Shown piece after piece: positions 1-7,529 of a stretch of DNA of 42,886 nt. A program made the position numbers and the translations under genes. Below the pieces are notes generated by a model. The model had not been told where the DNA came from, made no database searches, and saw nothing but the letters and a program-made list of their open reading frames with translations. Location: assembly GCA_050288705.1 (NCBI GenBank), contig JBNKEI010000107.1, forward strand, positions 1-42,886. The letters run 5' to 3'. The DNA is from JBNKEI01 sp050288705 (GTDB taxonomy: Bacteria > Myxococcota > Myxococcia > Myxococcales > UBA5297). Numbering within the stretch: position 1 is the first letter of the stretch; the number at the start of each line of letters is the position of its first letter.

Positions 1-407
1 ACGACAATCGTAACGCCATCCAAAGCCTAAACCAAAGGTCAGATCGGAATGCAAGCTGGTCTTTCGACTGTGGCGCCCCCTGGATTCCCGCTTTCGCGGG
101 AATGACGGAGGGCGTGGTGCCGGATATGGGGACACGCCCTAAGCTTAGTTCTGAACAACTCCACACGTTTAATTTTCGACAGTGATTTGTCAAGAATCAA
201 GACATCAATAGCAAATTTCCTTACCAAATACCGCAACTTATACCACCAGCCATGAGTACCTCGCAGAAATGACGGCGCACCTGTGAGATATACCAGTCGA
301 AGGAAGTGTTAGACGCCCGAAAGTGCTCCTTCAAATACGAGCTACGTTGATTCTGGCAGTCGTAAAGTATAGAGTAAGAGCAGTATTACTTCTACACCGG
401 AGAGCGA
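1..407. other. Intergenic region, no supported gene
   Basis: No convincing coding sequence is seen. The only open frame of any length (minus strand) runs through the palindromic repeat near position 84 and reads through it as an R-E-S-G-N-P string, which is typical of spurious translation of such repeats. The last part, roughly 300-407, should hold the promoter of the toxin-antitoxin pair that starts at 408. I see no clear sigma-70 match there, only a weak inverted repeat AGTAA/TTACT. Confidence 0.6.
84..103. repeat. REP-like palindrome ATTCCCGC-TTTC-GCGGGAAT
   Basis: A perfect 8-bp inverted repeat (84-91 and 96-103) has a four-base loop, and is embedded in the longer string TGGATTCCC...GGGAATGACGG. 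Closely similar palindromes are dispersed in many copies in diverse bacterial genomes (REP-like, or dRS3-like in Neisseria). Only one copy was noticed in this window, so its dispersal in this genome is inferred from known families. Confidence 0.7.
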
Positions 408-638
408 ATGCGAGTTACCACAAAGGGTCAAGTCACTATTCCCCTGGAGATACGAACAAAACTTGGTTTTTTGCCTAATACAGAGGTTGTATTCGAACTG
501 GTAGGCGACTCAGTTAAGATAAGAAAAGCTCAGAGCCAAACACGTGGTCAGTTTTTAGTTTCACACATGAGGGGGCGTGGCAATGTACGGATGTCTACCG
601 ATGAAATTATGGCGCTTACCAGAGGCGAAGAATCTTAA
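408..638 (+). CDS. AbrB/MazE-type antitoxin (VapB-like)
   Basis: This 76-residue protein has a SpoVT-AbrB swapped-hairpin DNA-binding domain over about residues 1-45, with the characteristic start TTKGQVTIPLEIR followed by the hydrophobic FELVGDSVKI strand. The C-terminal 30 residues, including MSTDEIMALTRGEE, should be the toxin-wrapping tail. By family it would neutralise the PIN toxin encoded next and autorepress the operon. The start has a Shine-Dalgarno GGAG five bases upstream. Its stop overlaps the toxin start codon by one base (TAATG), which indicates translational coupling. The family and pairing are clear; the exact VapB subfamily is not. Confidence 0.9.
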   Translation: MRVTTKGQVTIPLEIRTKLGFLPNTEVVFELVGDSVKIRKAQSQTRGQFLVSHMRGRGNVRMSTDEIMALTRGEES

Positions 639-1090
639 TGGTTCTTATTGATAGCAATATTATTCTCGATATATTCACCGAAGACCCTAATTGGTTCGAC
701 TGGTCTTCAAATGCGTTAGCGCATTGCGCAAATAATACCCAGGTCGCCATAAACCCAATAATATATGCGGAGATCTCAGTTCGTTACGATAGATTAGAGG
801 ACCTTGAAGAAGCATTACCTTCGTCTTTTTTTCAACGAATACCACTACCATGGGAAGCTGGTTTCTTGGCTGGTAAATGTTTTTTAAAATACAAACAAAA
901 CGGAGGGGTCAGACGCTCACCTTTACCAGATTTCTATATTGGGGCCCACGCAGTTATATCTAAAATGACTATTTTGACGCGAGATGCATCTCGTTATCGA
1001 ACCTACTTCCCCAAACTTAAAATTATTGCACCGCCTACGCAGAGAGAGGTCCTACCCCTTGACAGACCGCCGCAGCCAAAGACGAAATAG
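638..1090 (+). CDS. PIN-domain ribonuclease toxin (VapC-like)
   Basis: This 150-residue PIN-domain protein carries the four acidic positions expected for the Mg-dependent RNase centre: D5 in LIDSN, E45 in YAEIS, D98 in PDFYIGAHA and D116 in ILTRDASRY. PIN toxins of VapBC modules cleave tRNA or rRNA when the antitoxin is degraded. The start overlaps the stop of the upstream antitoxin gene by one base. The tail after about residue 135 is Pro-rich and overlaps the 3' end of the convergent carrier-protein gene by 56 bases. The acidic set is intact, so the nuclease is predicted active; its RNA target cannot be read from sequence. Confidence 0.9.
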   Translation: MVLIDSNIILDIFTEDPNWFDWSSNALAHCANNTQVAINPIIYAEISVRYDRLEDLEEALPSSFFQRIPLPWEAGFLAGKCFLKYKQNGGVRRSPLPDFYIGAHAVISKMTILTRDASRYRTYFPKLKIIAPPTQREVLPLDRPPQPKTK

Positions 1091-1295
1091 ACTGAAAGTC
1101 TTCAGGATTTCCTGTGCGCGCTAGATTCACACCATATTTCTTTTCAATAAATCCGACTATTTGCAGCAATCCCAATGAGTCTATTAATCCTGACCCTATT
1201 AAAGAAGTGTTTATTTCTACTGGCTTACGCAATCGTAAAATTGTATTGGAAATATAATCTTGAATTTCTGACACCACGATTTCGTTTTTCTCCAT
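1035..1295 (-). CDS. Acyl/peptidyl carrier protein
   Basis: This 86-residue carrier protein has the phosphopantetheine attachment motif GSGLIDSLGLLQIVGF, with Ser40 the predicted modified residue. It is followed by the IEKKYGVNL helix typical of stand-alone peptidyl carrier proteins. It would hold an aminoacyl or acyl thioester loaded by the adenylation ligase encoded immediately upstream; one base separates that gene's stop from this start. In the pyoluteorin, prodigiosin and coumermycin systems the matching partner is the prolyl carrier protein (PltL, PigG, CloN5 types). The assignment to proline is inferred from neighbours only. Its 3' end runs into the convergent toxin gene. Confidence 0.85.
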   Translation of the reverse strand: MEKNEIVVSEIQDYISNTILRLRKPVEINTSLIGSGLIDSLGLLQIVGFIEKKYGVNLARTGNPEDFQSISSLAAAVCQGVGPLSA

Positions 1296-1296
1296 A

Positions 1297-2898
1297 CTAG
1301 GCCACTCTCCTTTCCCATTCGCTTAATAATTGAGCACGATCAACTTTACCGGTGGAAGTACGAGGCATCTGCGGTCGCAGTTCGATTTTTTCAGGCACCA
1401 TATAAATAGGGAGATGTACCCGACAATACGCAGTCAATGTCTCTTCGTCAACACTAGCGACCAGTGCATGACGCAGCACCACTGAGGCGACAATGCGATT
1501 TCCCTGCACTGCATCAGGTAATGGAACTGCCACCGCCTCTAATACTGCTGGATGGCAAGCTATAACTGCCTCGATTTCGCCTAGTTCTACCCTATAGCCC
1601 CGAGTCTTTATGAGATGATCTCGCCTTCCCAGAAATTCGTAGTTTTCACCGGAAAGAATTCGAACTAGGTCCCCGGTGTTATATGCAACGCCGTCCGTTC
1701 CCCTTGGATCTGCACAAAGCCGTTGACTGGTTCTTTGATAATCGTTCCAGTATTCACGCATAAGGCCGGGACCTTTTGCCCAAAGAGTGCCTTCCTCACC
1801 GATTTCCTGAACTTCTTTCCCTTCATCGTTCAGCACAAAGGTCTCCAAATGCTCACAAGCTTTTCCAATAGGAATAGGGTTATTCTTTTCTGGAGGAATA
1901 ACATTGGGTACTTCATGATAGGTGCAAACGTTGGTCTCCGTTGGCCCAAATAGATTGTACATTTTTACAAAGGGAAGAATTTCTCGTAATCTTCTCAATT
2001 GAGGAGTAGGAAAAACTTCTCCTGCAAAAAATAGGGTTTTCAATTTTAATGGAGGATTTCTTTCCAAACCAGCCTCCATCATTGAAATCAGAATGGATGG
2101 CACCGAATACCATACGGTAATCCCCCACTCGTCTAACATTCGCGCCAAGTAGGCTGCCAATATACTTTCTGTAGAAGATAGGACCCGTATGGTGGCTCCC
2201 GAAGAAAGAGCTACAAATAAGTCGGATATAGAAAGATCAAAATGAAAAGGCGCATGGGAAGAGAATACGTCTTGCGCTTGCATAGCGAAGCGGCGTCTAA
2301 CCCACTCCACAAATGAACAACCGGAAGCGTGAGTATGCACTACTCCCTTGGGCGTTCCAGTGGAGCCCGAGGTATAGAGCAAATATGCGGCATCTTCTTT
2401 CCTAGGTTCCGTTATTTGGCTTGGCAACTGGTTTCTTGACCAAGCAATGTTTTCCACCAAGAATTTATTGGTTTGTAATTTGCTATTTTTTTTAGACTCG
2501 GTTTTTTCTACCAGCACCAAATTAGGAACACTTTCTGTCGGAAAATCAGAAAGAAGACTAAGCCTGGTTTCATCAACAATCCATCCCGAGAGGCCACAGT
2601 CTTGGGCAATTCGAAAACAACGTTTTAGGGGAGAACGTGGATCTAGCGGCACATAAGCAGCGCCAGAATACAGAATACCAATAATAGCCTGTACACAAGT
2701 CAGGGATTTCTCCATCCAAATACCAACTCGATTGCCTCTGCTAATTCCTGCTTGTTGTAGACGGCTAGCGATTCCTAGCGCTCCCTGCCACAGTTCCCGA
2801 TAGGTCATTGACCCCTGAGCCGAAACTAAAGCGATTTTTTCATCGCCGGCAAGTTCTCTGCCCTTTTTAAGTAGGCTAATTAAGGTCTGGTTATTCAT
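1297..2898 (-). CDS. Amino-acid adenylation ligase, possibly prolyl-carrier-protein ligase (PltF/PigI-like)
   Basis: This 533-residue stand-alone adenylation enzyme of the ANL superfamily activates a carboxylate as acyl-AMP and loads it on a carrier protein. The core motifs are present in order: LLYTSGSTGTPKG (A3, about 173-185), FHFDLSISDLF (A4, about 218-228, with Asp221 at the alpha-amino-binding position), NLFGPTETNVCTY (A5), YNTGDLV (A7), GRRDHLIKTRGYRVELGEIE (A8) and RTSTGKVDR (A10, with the catalytic Lys). Asp221 implies an amino-acid substrate. The A5 form and the neighbouring dehydrogenase and carrier favour L-proline as in PltF, PigI or RedM. D-alanine ligase (DltA) is a related alternative. 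The start has GAGG seven bases upstream, and the gene lies nine bases after the dehydrogenase gene. Confidence 0.8.
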   Translation of the reverse strand: MNNQTLISLLKKGRELAGDEKIALVSAQGSMTYRELWQGALGIASRLQQAGISRGNRVGIWMEKSLTCVQAIIGILYSGAAYVPLDPRSPLKRCFRIAQDCGLSGWIVDETRLSLLSDFPTESVPNLVLVEKTESKKNSKLQTNKFLVENIAWSRNQLPSQITEPRKEDAAYLLYTSGSTGTPKGVVHTHASGCSFVEWVRRRFAMQAQDVFSSHAPFHFDLSISDLFVALSSGATIRVLSSTESILAAYLARMLDEWGITVWYSVPSILISMMEAGLERNPPLKLKTLFFAGEVFPTPQLRRLREILPFVKMYNLFGPTETNVCTYHEVPNVIPPEKNNPIPIGKACEHLETFVLNDEGKEVQEIGEEGTLWAKGPGLMREYWNDYQRTSQRLCADPRGTDGVAYNTGDLVRILSGENYEFLGRRDHLIKTRGYRVELGEIEAVIACHPAVLEAVAVPLPDAVQGNRIVASVVLRHALVASVDEETLTAYCRVHLPIYMVPEKIELRPQMPRTSTGKVDRAQLLSEWERRVA

Positions 2899-2907
2899 CG
2901 GGCTACC

Positions 2908-4035
2908 TCATAATCCCATGAGACGAGCAATGATTTTTTTCTGCATTTCCGATGTTCCCGAATATATAGTCCCCGCCAAAGAATCACGCAATTCTTGTTC
3001 AACGCCAAATTCGGTAGAATAGCCGTAAGCTCCATGGATTTGTAATGCCGCCAGCGATTGACGCACATGGGCTTCAGAAACAAAAAGTTTCGCTATTGCT
3101 GCCCAAAGTGCTGCATTTTCCCCGCGATCTTTTTCAAAAGCAACGCGATAAAGCAACATACGACTTGCCTCGATATCGATTTTCATTTGCACAATGGAAT
3201 CAGCAATAGGAGAAAATTTGGACAGCGGTTGGCCAAATTGTTTTCTAGTAGTTGCATATTCAATGGTTTGTTCTAGCAACCTCTCCATCGCTCCCAGATG
3301 AGAGGCAAAAATGCATGCTCGTTCCCATTCCATGGCAGCCCCAAAAACCATACTTCCCGCGCCCTCGGCACCAAGTCGAGCAGAAAGGGGAATTCGGCAC
3401 TTATCAAGTACTACTTCTCCCATGGGAGCACCGTGTAAACCCATTTTTGGAATAGGAGGAGAAAGCAATAATCCGGGTGTTTCTCGCTCTACCAAAAAAC
3501 CAGTTATACCTGCCAAACCAGCCTGTTTTAAAGATGCAAATACCAGAAAAATATCGGCCACTGGCGCGTTAGTTACAAATGTTTTGGTTCCCTCTAAAAC
3601 ATAGCTGTCTCGCTCTCTAGTAACGCGAGCAGACATTGACATTACGTCGGAACCAGAATCAGGTTCGGAAATAGCATGCGCTCCCACCCATTTGCCCGAG
3701 CACAATTTCGGAAGATATTTTTGTTTTTGTTCTTCGCTTCCGAATTGCAATATAGGAATTTGCACAGCACATATCTGAGCGTTAAGCGAAAAAACCAAAC
3801 CATTATTGCGGCAATATTTTCCTAACGTTTCCATTGCCAAAATCGTGGTAGTTAAATCATATCCAGACCCACCATATATTTCCGGAACAGCAATTCCTTG
3901 AATCCCCATCTCTCCACACTTTTGAAACAAACCACGCTCGAAGTTTTGCGAAGACGAACCAGCAGAAATACTTTTTCCGAATCGACGGATTTCTTCGCAT
4001 AGTGCTAATTGTGTTTCTGAAGGCAGAAAATTCAT
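2908..4035 (-). CDS. Acyl-CoA-dehydrogenase-like flavoenzyme, probably acting on a carrier-bound substrate (prolyl-PCP dehydrogenase type)
   Basis: This 375-residue protein of the acyl-CoA dehydrogenase fold is expected to bind FAD. Visible landmarks are GIAVPEIYGGSG near residue 52, AISEPDSGSD, NAPVADIFLVFA, the WERACIFASHLGAMERLLEQ segment, RKQFGQPL, and the C-terminal YSGTSEMQKKIIARLMGL. The position usually held by the catalytic base could not be placed with certainty. From memory, the NAPxADIF and WERAC-FA--G-MER-LEQTI patterns match prolyl-PCP dehydrogenases (PltE, PigA, RedW, CloN3), which oxidise carrier-bound proline to a pyrrole. That fits the adjacent ligase and carrier. A plain acyl-CoA or acyl-ACP dehydrogenase is the alternative. 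Confidence 0.8.
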   Translation of the reverse strand: MNFLPSETQLALCEEIRRFGKSISAGSSSQNFERGLFQKCGEMGIQGIAVPEIYGGSGYDLTTTILAMETLGKYCRNNGLVFSLNAQICAVQIPILQFGSEEQKQKYLPKLCSGKWVGAHAISEPDSGSDVMSMSARVTRERDSYVLEGTKTFVTNAPVADIFLVFASLKQAGLAGITGFLVERETPGLLLSPPIPKMGLHGAPMGEVVLDKCRIPLSARLGAEGAGSMVFGAAMEWERACIFASHLGAMERLLEQTIEYATTRKQFGQPLSKFSPIADSIVQMKIDIEASRMLLYRVAFEKDRGENAALWAAIAKLFVSEAHVRQSLAALQIHGAYGYSTEFGVEQELRDSLAGTIYSGTSEMQKKIIARLMGL

Positions 4036-4140
4036 TTTATCTCACTTTTACGATTACAAAACTATTACCTGTGTCCTTGGATGCCAAGATTCAATTTGGG
4101 GCATGTCTCAATTGGTAAGGGCATTTCGATAAATTCCTGC

Positions 4141-5235
4141 CTAGATAACGAAACGACGTAAAGGCGTTTTGGTGATTAAAACAACCGCCGCCAAACTCAT
4201 AAGTAACGCCAATATCGCATTGGGCAAAATCAGCGCGATTTCCAGGGTATGAAAAAACGAAATCATACTTTGGGATTTTCTCAACCCCACCACAAAAACC
4301 GGATGAATTAGATAAACCCCCAGAGTATAGGGCGCCAATCGCACCATCCACCCGGGAACTGATTTACTCCAAGATAGAATCCATATAGGGATGCCCAATG
4401 CATAAATAATCCTGAGTAAGCGAATGAGGTTACTTGTCACTACATCGTCAGCAGATGAATATTCAGCGAATAGCCAAGCCAATGAAAGGGTAATCAAAGA
4501 AAAAATTATAGCTAGCCCAGACAATTGACTAATTTTTCGGGCATTTGTAGTCGAGGGGGCTATTCCTTTCCATCCTTTCGCCAGGGCTATGCCTGCTAGA
4601 GCAAAGGGAGTCAAACCAAGAAAGCCAGTTGTTTGTCGTTGCCAAACAGCTTCCCGACCTAAGTAAACCTCAGCCAGACACGAAATCACCGAAAAACCAA
4701 AAACGCTAACCCATGCCAATTGGGAATTTTTTGTTAGTCTGTTCCATAAGGGCACGGCAGCGGTTAAAGCTAACAAAAGAGGAATAAAATAAAGATGGGA
4801 AGCGGCTGTTCCCAGAATTACGCCTTCAAGTATCGATTGCGGCGAAAGAACATCTCCCCTGAAATACGCTCCCATTAGGAGATAAAAAAGCCCCCAAAAA
4901 AGCTGGATGGGAATTAATTTTCTAACTAAGCTCCAAAAAATCATTTTTTCAGAAGCACCAGCTTCCAGACGTGGAGCAATATTCAAAAACGAAAGTACAA
5001 TGAAAATATTCACCGGGAAGGCCACTAATAGAAAAAATATTAGTGATTCAGCTTTTTGTACCCCTAAAGAGAATAAAGCCAACTGGGGATGACCAGCAGG
5101 ATAGGCGCAATGCACCAAAACTACGCTACTTGCGGCAATCAGACGAGCCCGAGCATCTCTGGAAATCTGCTCCCCTAGACAAAGCGGCCGAGAGCATGAC
5201 GGATGGACAGCAGAACGAACGGTTAGTTCTTGCAT
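4141..5235 (-). CDS. Membrane acyltransferase, acyltransferase-3 family
   Basis: This 364-residue polytopic membrane protein has about ten hydrophobic segments. The N-terminal RDARARLIAASSVVLVHCAYPAG region corresponds to the family's Arg/His active-site helix, and the C-terminal LAPYTLGVYLIHP string is the family signature for the last helices. Such proteins move acyl groups from carriers or CoA to exported sugars, lipids or peptides. It is the first gene of the minus-strand run that continues with the flavoenzyme, ligase and carrier genes after a 105-base gap, so it may transfer their product to a surface or exported acceptor; this is inferred. No clear ribosome-binding site precedes the ATG, so the first 15-20 residues are uncertain. 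Confidence 0.75.
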   Translation of the reverse strand: MQELTVRSAVHPSCSRPLCLGEQISRDARARLIAASSVVLVHCAYPAGHPQLALFSLGVQKAESLIFFLLVAFPVNIFIVLSFLNIAPRLEAGASEKMIFWSLVRKLIPIQLFWGLFYLLMGAYFRGDVLSPQSILEGVILGTAASHLYFIPLLLALTAAVPLWNRLTKNSQLAWVSVFGFSVISCLAEVYLGREAVWQRQTTGFLGLTPFALAGIALAKGWKGIAPSTTNARKISQLSGLAIIFSLITLSLAWLFAEYSSADDVVTSNLIRLLRIIYALGIPIWILSWSKSVPGWMVRLAPYTLGVYLIHPVFVVGLRKSQSMISFFHTLEIALILPNAILALLMSLAAVVLITKTPLRRFVI

Positions 5236-5319
5236 GGCCAGGCAAACATAGTAACGCGCCCAAACCCTGTCTTTACTCCATTTTAGGCCACTTCTTCAGG
5301 CATTTCGGGATTATTTTTG

Positions 5320-5392
<73 letters not shown>

Positions 5393-5501
5393 CTTTTTCC
5401 TTCTTTATAGCGGCCAAAAATCCTACCACAACTTATGCAGTTAGCGCCAGTCATTCTTTGGCGACGCCAAAAACCATTTGGCAATAAAATGGAACTTCTA
5501 A

Positions 5502-6338
5502 CTACTCAAACCGGGCTTTAACCTTCTCGAATCGATTTTCCACTGCCTCGCAAGATTGCCGAAAGCCATCGACTGTCATCTCTAGACGGCCGATGCTCCC
5601 CCTTTCTTCCTCGCTAAACTCTCTCATAATGCCCCCATTCATGGCGGCGTTCGCTACCTGGTTGGCAACACATACGATGTCACAGGTAGTGGACGCTCCC
5701 AGTAGTGGCTCGTGATGAAAAAGAATTCCTTTCACGATTCCCTCAGGCAGTCGCCAGGACTGGGCAACTAACCCCCCAAGTGCGGCATGATGCGTTTGCA
5801 GCATTGAAATCTCGTTTTCCAGCTTGCGTAGGCAACCATCTCCTCCAATAAACACCGAGTCTTGAAGCTGATTTCTAGCAGAGCAACGACCGATTACTAG
5901 TTTTCCCACGTCGTGCAGCAAGGCGGCGGCAAAAGCTTCCGAAGAGATGCGAGCCTTAATATGCGGTCTCATTACTTCGGTAGCCAAAGCAGACGCCACC
6001 GAATGTTTCCAAAGGGCATCCTCCGCTAGACCATATTCGGGAACCGCCATCCGCATTTGATTACTGATTGCAACCCCCACCGCCATCGCTAAAACCGAAC
6101 TCGCTCCCAGTCGCACCACTGCTTCGCGTACGCTACGTACCGGCGACGAAGCCGCGCTAGCTGCCGAATTGGCCACTCGCAGAAGACGAGCGGTTAAAGC
6201 CTGATCCAACTCGGCAACTTCTATCACCTGAACCAGGTCACAGTCCGAGCGCGCCAAAATGCTGGCAAGCCTGGTCGCACTCATCGGAAGAGGCTGAAGG
6301 TCTCGTGCCCTATCCATTAACTGCCGGAGCTCAATCAC
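5502..6338 (-). CDS. HDOD-domain signalling protein
   Basis: This protein of about 278 residues is almost wholly an HDOD domain (about 10-220), a relative of HD phosphohydrolases used in signalling and cell-cycle or motility control. The signatures QPLPMSATRLASIL, VAELDQALTARLLRVANSA and SVREAVVRLG are typical of the N-terminal half, and ALLHDVGKLVIG, QTHHAALGG and FHHEP of the helical core. Unlike many HDOD proteins it retains HD-like and His residues, so residual metal binding is possible. A frame from a TTG at 6356 exists, but AAGGAGG (6345-6351) sits six bases before the GTG at 6338, which is therefore the better start. No partner domain is fused and the pathway is unknown. Confidence 0.85.
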   Translation of the reverse strand: MIELRQLMDRARDLQPLPMSATRLASILARSDCDLVQVIEVAELDQALTARLLRVANSAASAASSPVRSVREAVVRLGASSVLAMAVGVAISNQMRMAVPEYGLAEDALWKHSVASALATEVMRPHIKARISSEAFAAALLHDVGKLVIGRCSARNQLQDSVFIGGDGCLRKLENEISMLQTHHAALGGLVAQSWRLPEGIVKGILFHHEPLLGASTTCDIVCVANQVANAAMNGGIMREFSEEERGSIGRLEMTVDGFRQSCEAVENRFEKVKARFE

Positions 6339-6426
6339 CAGATTCCTCCTTAACAAGAGGTTCTCATGGTATTAAGGACAGATTCAAACAAGACCACTTA
6401 CATTCTGTGGAGCACTAAAACAAAGA

Positions 6427-6454
6427 TGGCGACTTAACGACTAAACCGTCGCCA
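6427..6454 (-). terminator. Rho-independent terminator of rplM-rpsI
   Basis: On the minus strand, 22 bases after the rpsI stop codon, TGGCGAC (6448-6454 on the complement) pairs with GTCGCCA (6427-6433) around a 14-base loop. It is followed by the T-rich run TCTTTGTTTT. Position and structure fit an intrinsic terminator ending the ribosomal-protein operon. Confidence 0.6.
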
Positions 6455-6475
6455 GGTATTTCTGCAATAACCGAA

Positions 6476-6871
6476 CTAGCGCTTGCTGAATTGGAATTTC
6501 TTGCGAGCACCAGGGCGACCATACTTCTTACGCTCAACAGCTCGATCGTCGCGCGTCATGAACCCCGCCCTTTTTAGCATCGGTCGATATTCAGGACGAA
6601 GCTCACAAAGTGCGCGAGCAATTCCATGACGAATTGCGCCTGCCTGTCCCGAAAGACCACCACCACGAACATTGACTTTCACGTCAACTTTATCCCTTTG
6701 CTCTACCAGTTCGATAGGCTGCATCAGCACCATCTTGGCGGTCTCCCGGCCAAAGTAGTTATCCAAAGGTCGTCCGTTGACCGTGATCATTCCCGTTCCT
6801 AATGCCAGCCGAACCCGTGCTACTGATTCTTTGCGTCGGCCTGTACCATATCCTTGCAGTTGCTCTGCCAT
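6476..6871 (-). CDS. rpsI: 30S ribosomal protein S9
   Basis: This 131-residue protein has the usual S9 length and layout. It starts with QGYGTGRRKESVARVRL, has the ITVNGRPLDNYFGRET segment, then VRGGGLSGQAGAIRHGIARAL, and ends in the basic KKYGRPGARKKFQFSKR tail that reaches the P-site tRNA. It is a component of the small-subunit head. The start is supported by GAGG six bases upstream. It follows rplM by about 50 bases on the same strand, the conserved bacterial L13-S9 operon. Confidence 0.98.
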   Translation of the reverse strand: MAEQLQGYGTGRRKESVARVRLALGTGMITVNGRPLDNYFGRETAKMVLMQPIELVEQRDKVDVKVNVRGGGLSGQAGAIRHGIARALCELRPEYRPMLKRAGFMTRDDRAVERKKYGRPGARKKFQFSKR

Positions 6872-6921
6872 CTTTGTCCTCGCTGCTCTTTGCCAGACCC
6901 TTAGGTCACCAGCTTCGGTAT

Positions 6922-7362
6922 TTAGGCGTTTACCTTGTACTCTACCGGCCGTTGCGCCTGATGCTTGTGTTCAGCCCCAGCATACACTCTCAACTTGGTC
7001 ATCATTTGCCGACCAAGCGCATTACGCGGCAACATGCGTCGAACCGCGTTTATCACCAAATCCTCTGGATGTTTCTCCCGCAGTTTGTTGGCAGGAGTTA
7101 TCTTCAGACCACCTGGATAAAGAGAGTGACGGTAATAAAGCTTCTTTTGTTCCTTCGATCCGGTAAGTTTAACTTTTGCTGCATTAACTACCACAACGTG
7201 GTCGCCCGTGTCGAAAGAAGGCGTGTAGCGAGGGTTTAGCTTGCCTTTTAATATACTGGCGATTTGGCTAGCGGCACGCCCCAAAACCTTACCTTCCACG
7301 TCAATTTTGAGCCATCGACGCTCACGCTCAATATCGCTTGGTCTTGCACTGTAGGTGCCCAT
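6922..7362 (-). CDS. rplM: 50S ribosomal protein L13
   Basis: This L13 protein has the diagnostic RRWLKIDVEGKVLGRAAS start, FDTGDHVVVVNAAKVKLTG, KKLYYRHSLYPGGLK, and the AVRRMLPRNALGRQMMTKLRVY motif near the C-terminus. It is an early-assembly protein of the large subunit. The frame is open back to a GTG at 7374, but GGAG lies eight bases before the ATG at 7362. Starting there gives MGTYSARPSD and 146 residues, the usual family length. It is co-transcribed with rpsI downstream. Confidence 0.97.
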   Translation of the reverse strand: MGTYSARPSDIERERRWLKIDVEGKVLGRAASQIASILKGKLNPRYTPSFDTGDHVVVVNAAKVKLTGSKEQKKLYYRHSLYPGGLKITPANKLREKHPEDLVINAVRRMLPRNALGRQMMTKLRVYAGAEHKHQAQRPVEYKVNA

Positions 7363-7431
7363 CTTCTGCTCCACTTAGGTTATTCACAACGCCCGCTCTG
7401 AAGTAGCACGACGCGCGAAAACGAATTCTTT

Positions 7432-7465
7432 AGAGGAATGCTTGTTACATGTCAAGCATTCCTCT
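7432..7465. terminator. Strong hairpin between the TPR gene and rplM
   Basis: A perfect 13-bp inverted repeat, AGAGGAATGCTTG (7432-7444) and CAAGCATTCCTCT (7453-7465), has an 8-base loop that is itself partly palindromic (ACATGT). It lies about 65 bases after the stop of the upstream TPR gene and about 70 bases before the rplM start. It is probably the terminator of the kinase operon. The T-tract is poor on the minus strand, so a role in the rplM leader cannot be excluded. Confidence 0.5.
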
Positions 7466-7529
7466 TCTTATTTAAAAAGAGAATTGACCAGCCAATAATT
7501 TCTGGTGCCAACAAAAAGTCCCAATCAGA

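Noticed and set aside
39..236. Minus-strand open frame of 65 codons
   Set aside because: It reads through the palindromic repeat as a typical spurious string and has no ribosome site or recognisable domain.
373..390. Weak inverted repeat AGTAA-N8-TTACT upstream of the toxin-antitoxin genes
   Set aside because: Five-base arms are too short to call an operator by eye, although autoregulation is expected for the family.
1297..2898. D-alanine ligase (DltA) for teichoic acid modification
   Set aside because: The partner genes are a flavoenzyme and an acyltransferase-3 protein rather than DltB/DltD, and the rest of the window looks Gram-negative; kept only as an alternative.
6777..7239. Long plus-strand frames opposite rpsI and rplM
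   Set aside because: They are antisense shadows of two highly conserved ribosomal protein genes with full family motifs.
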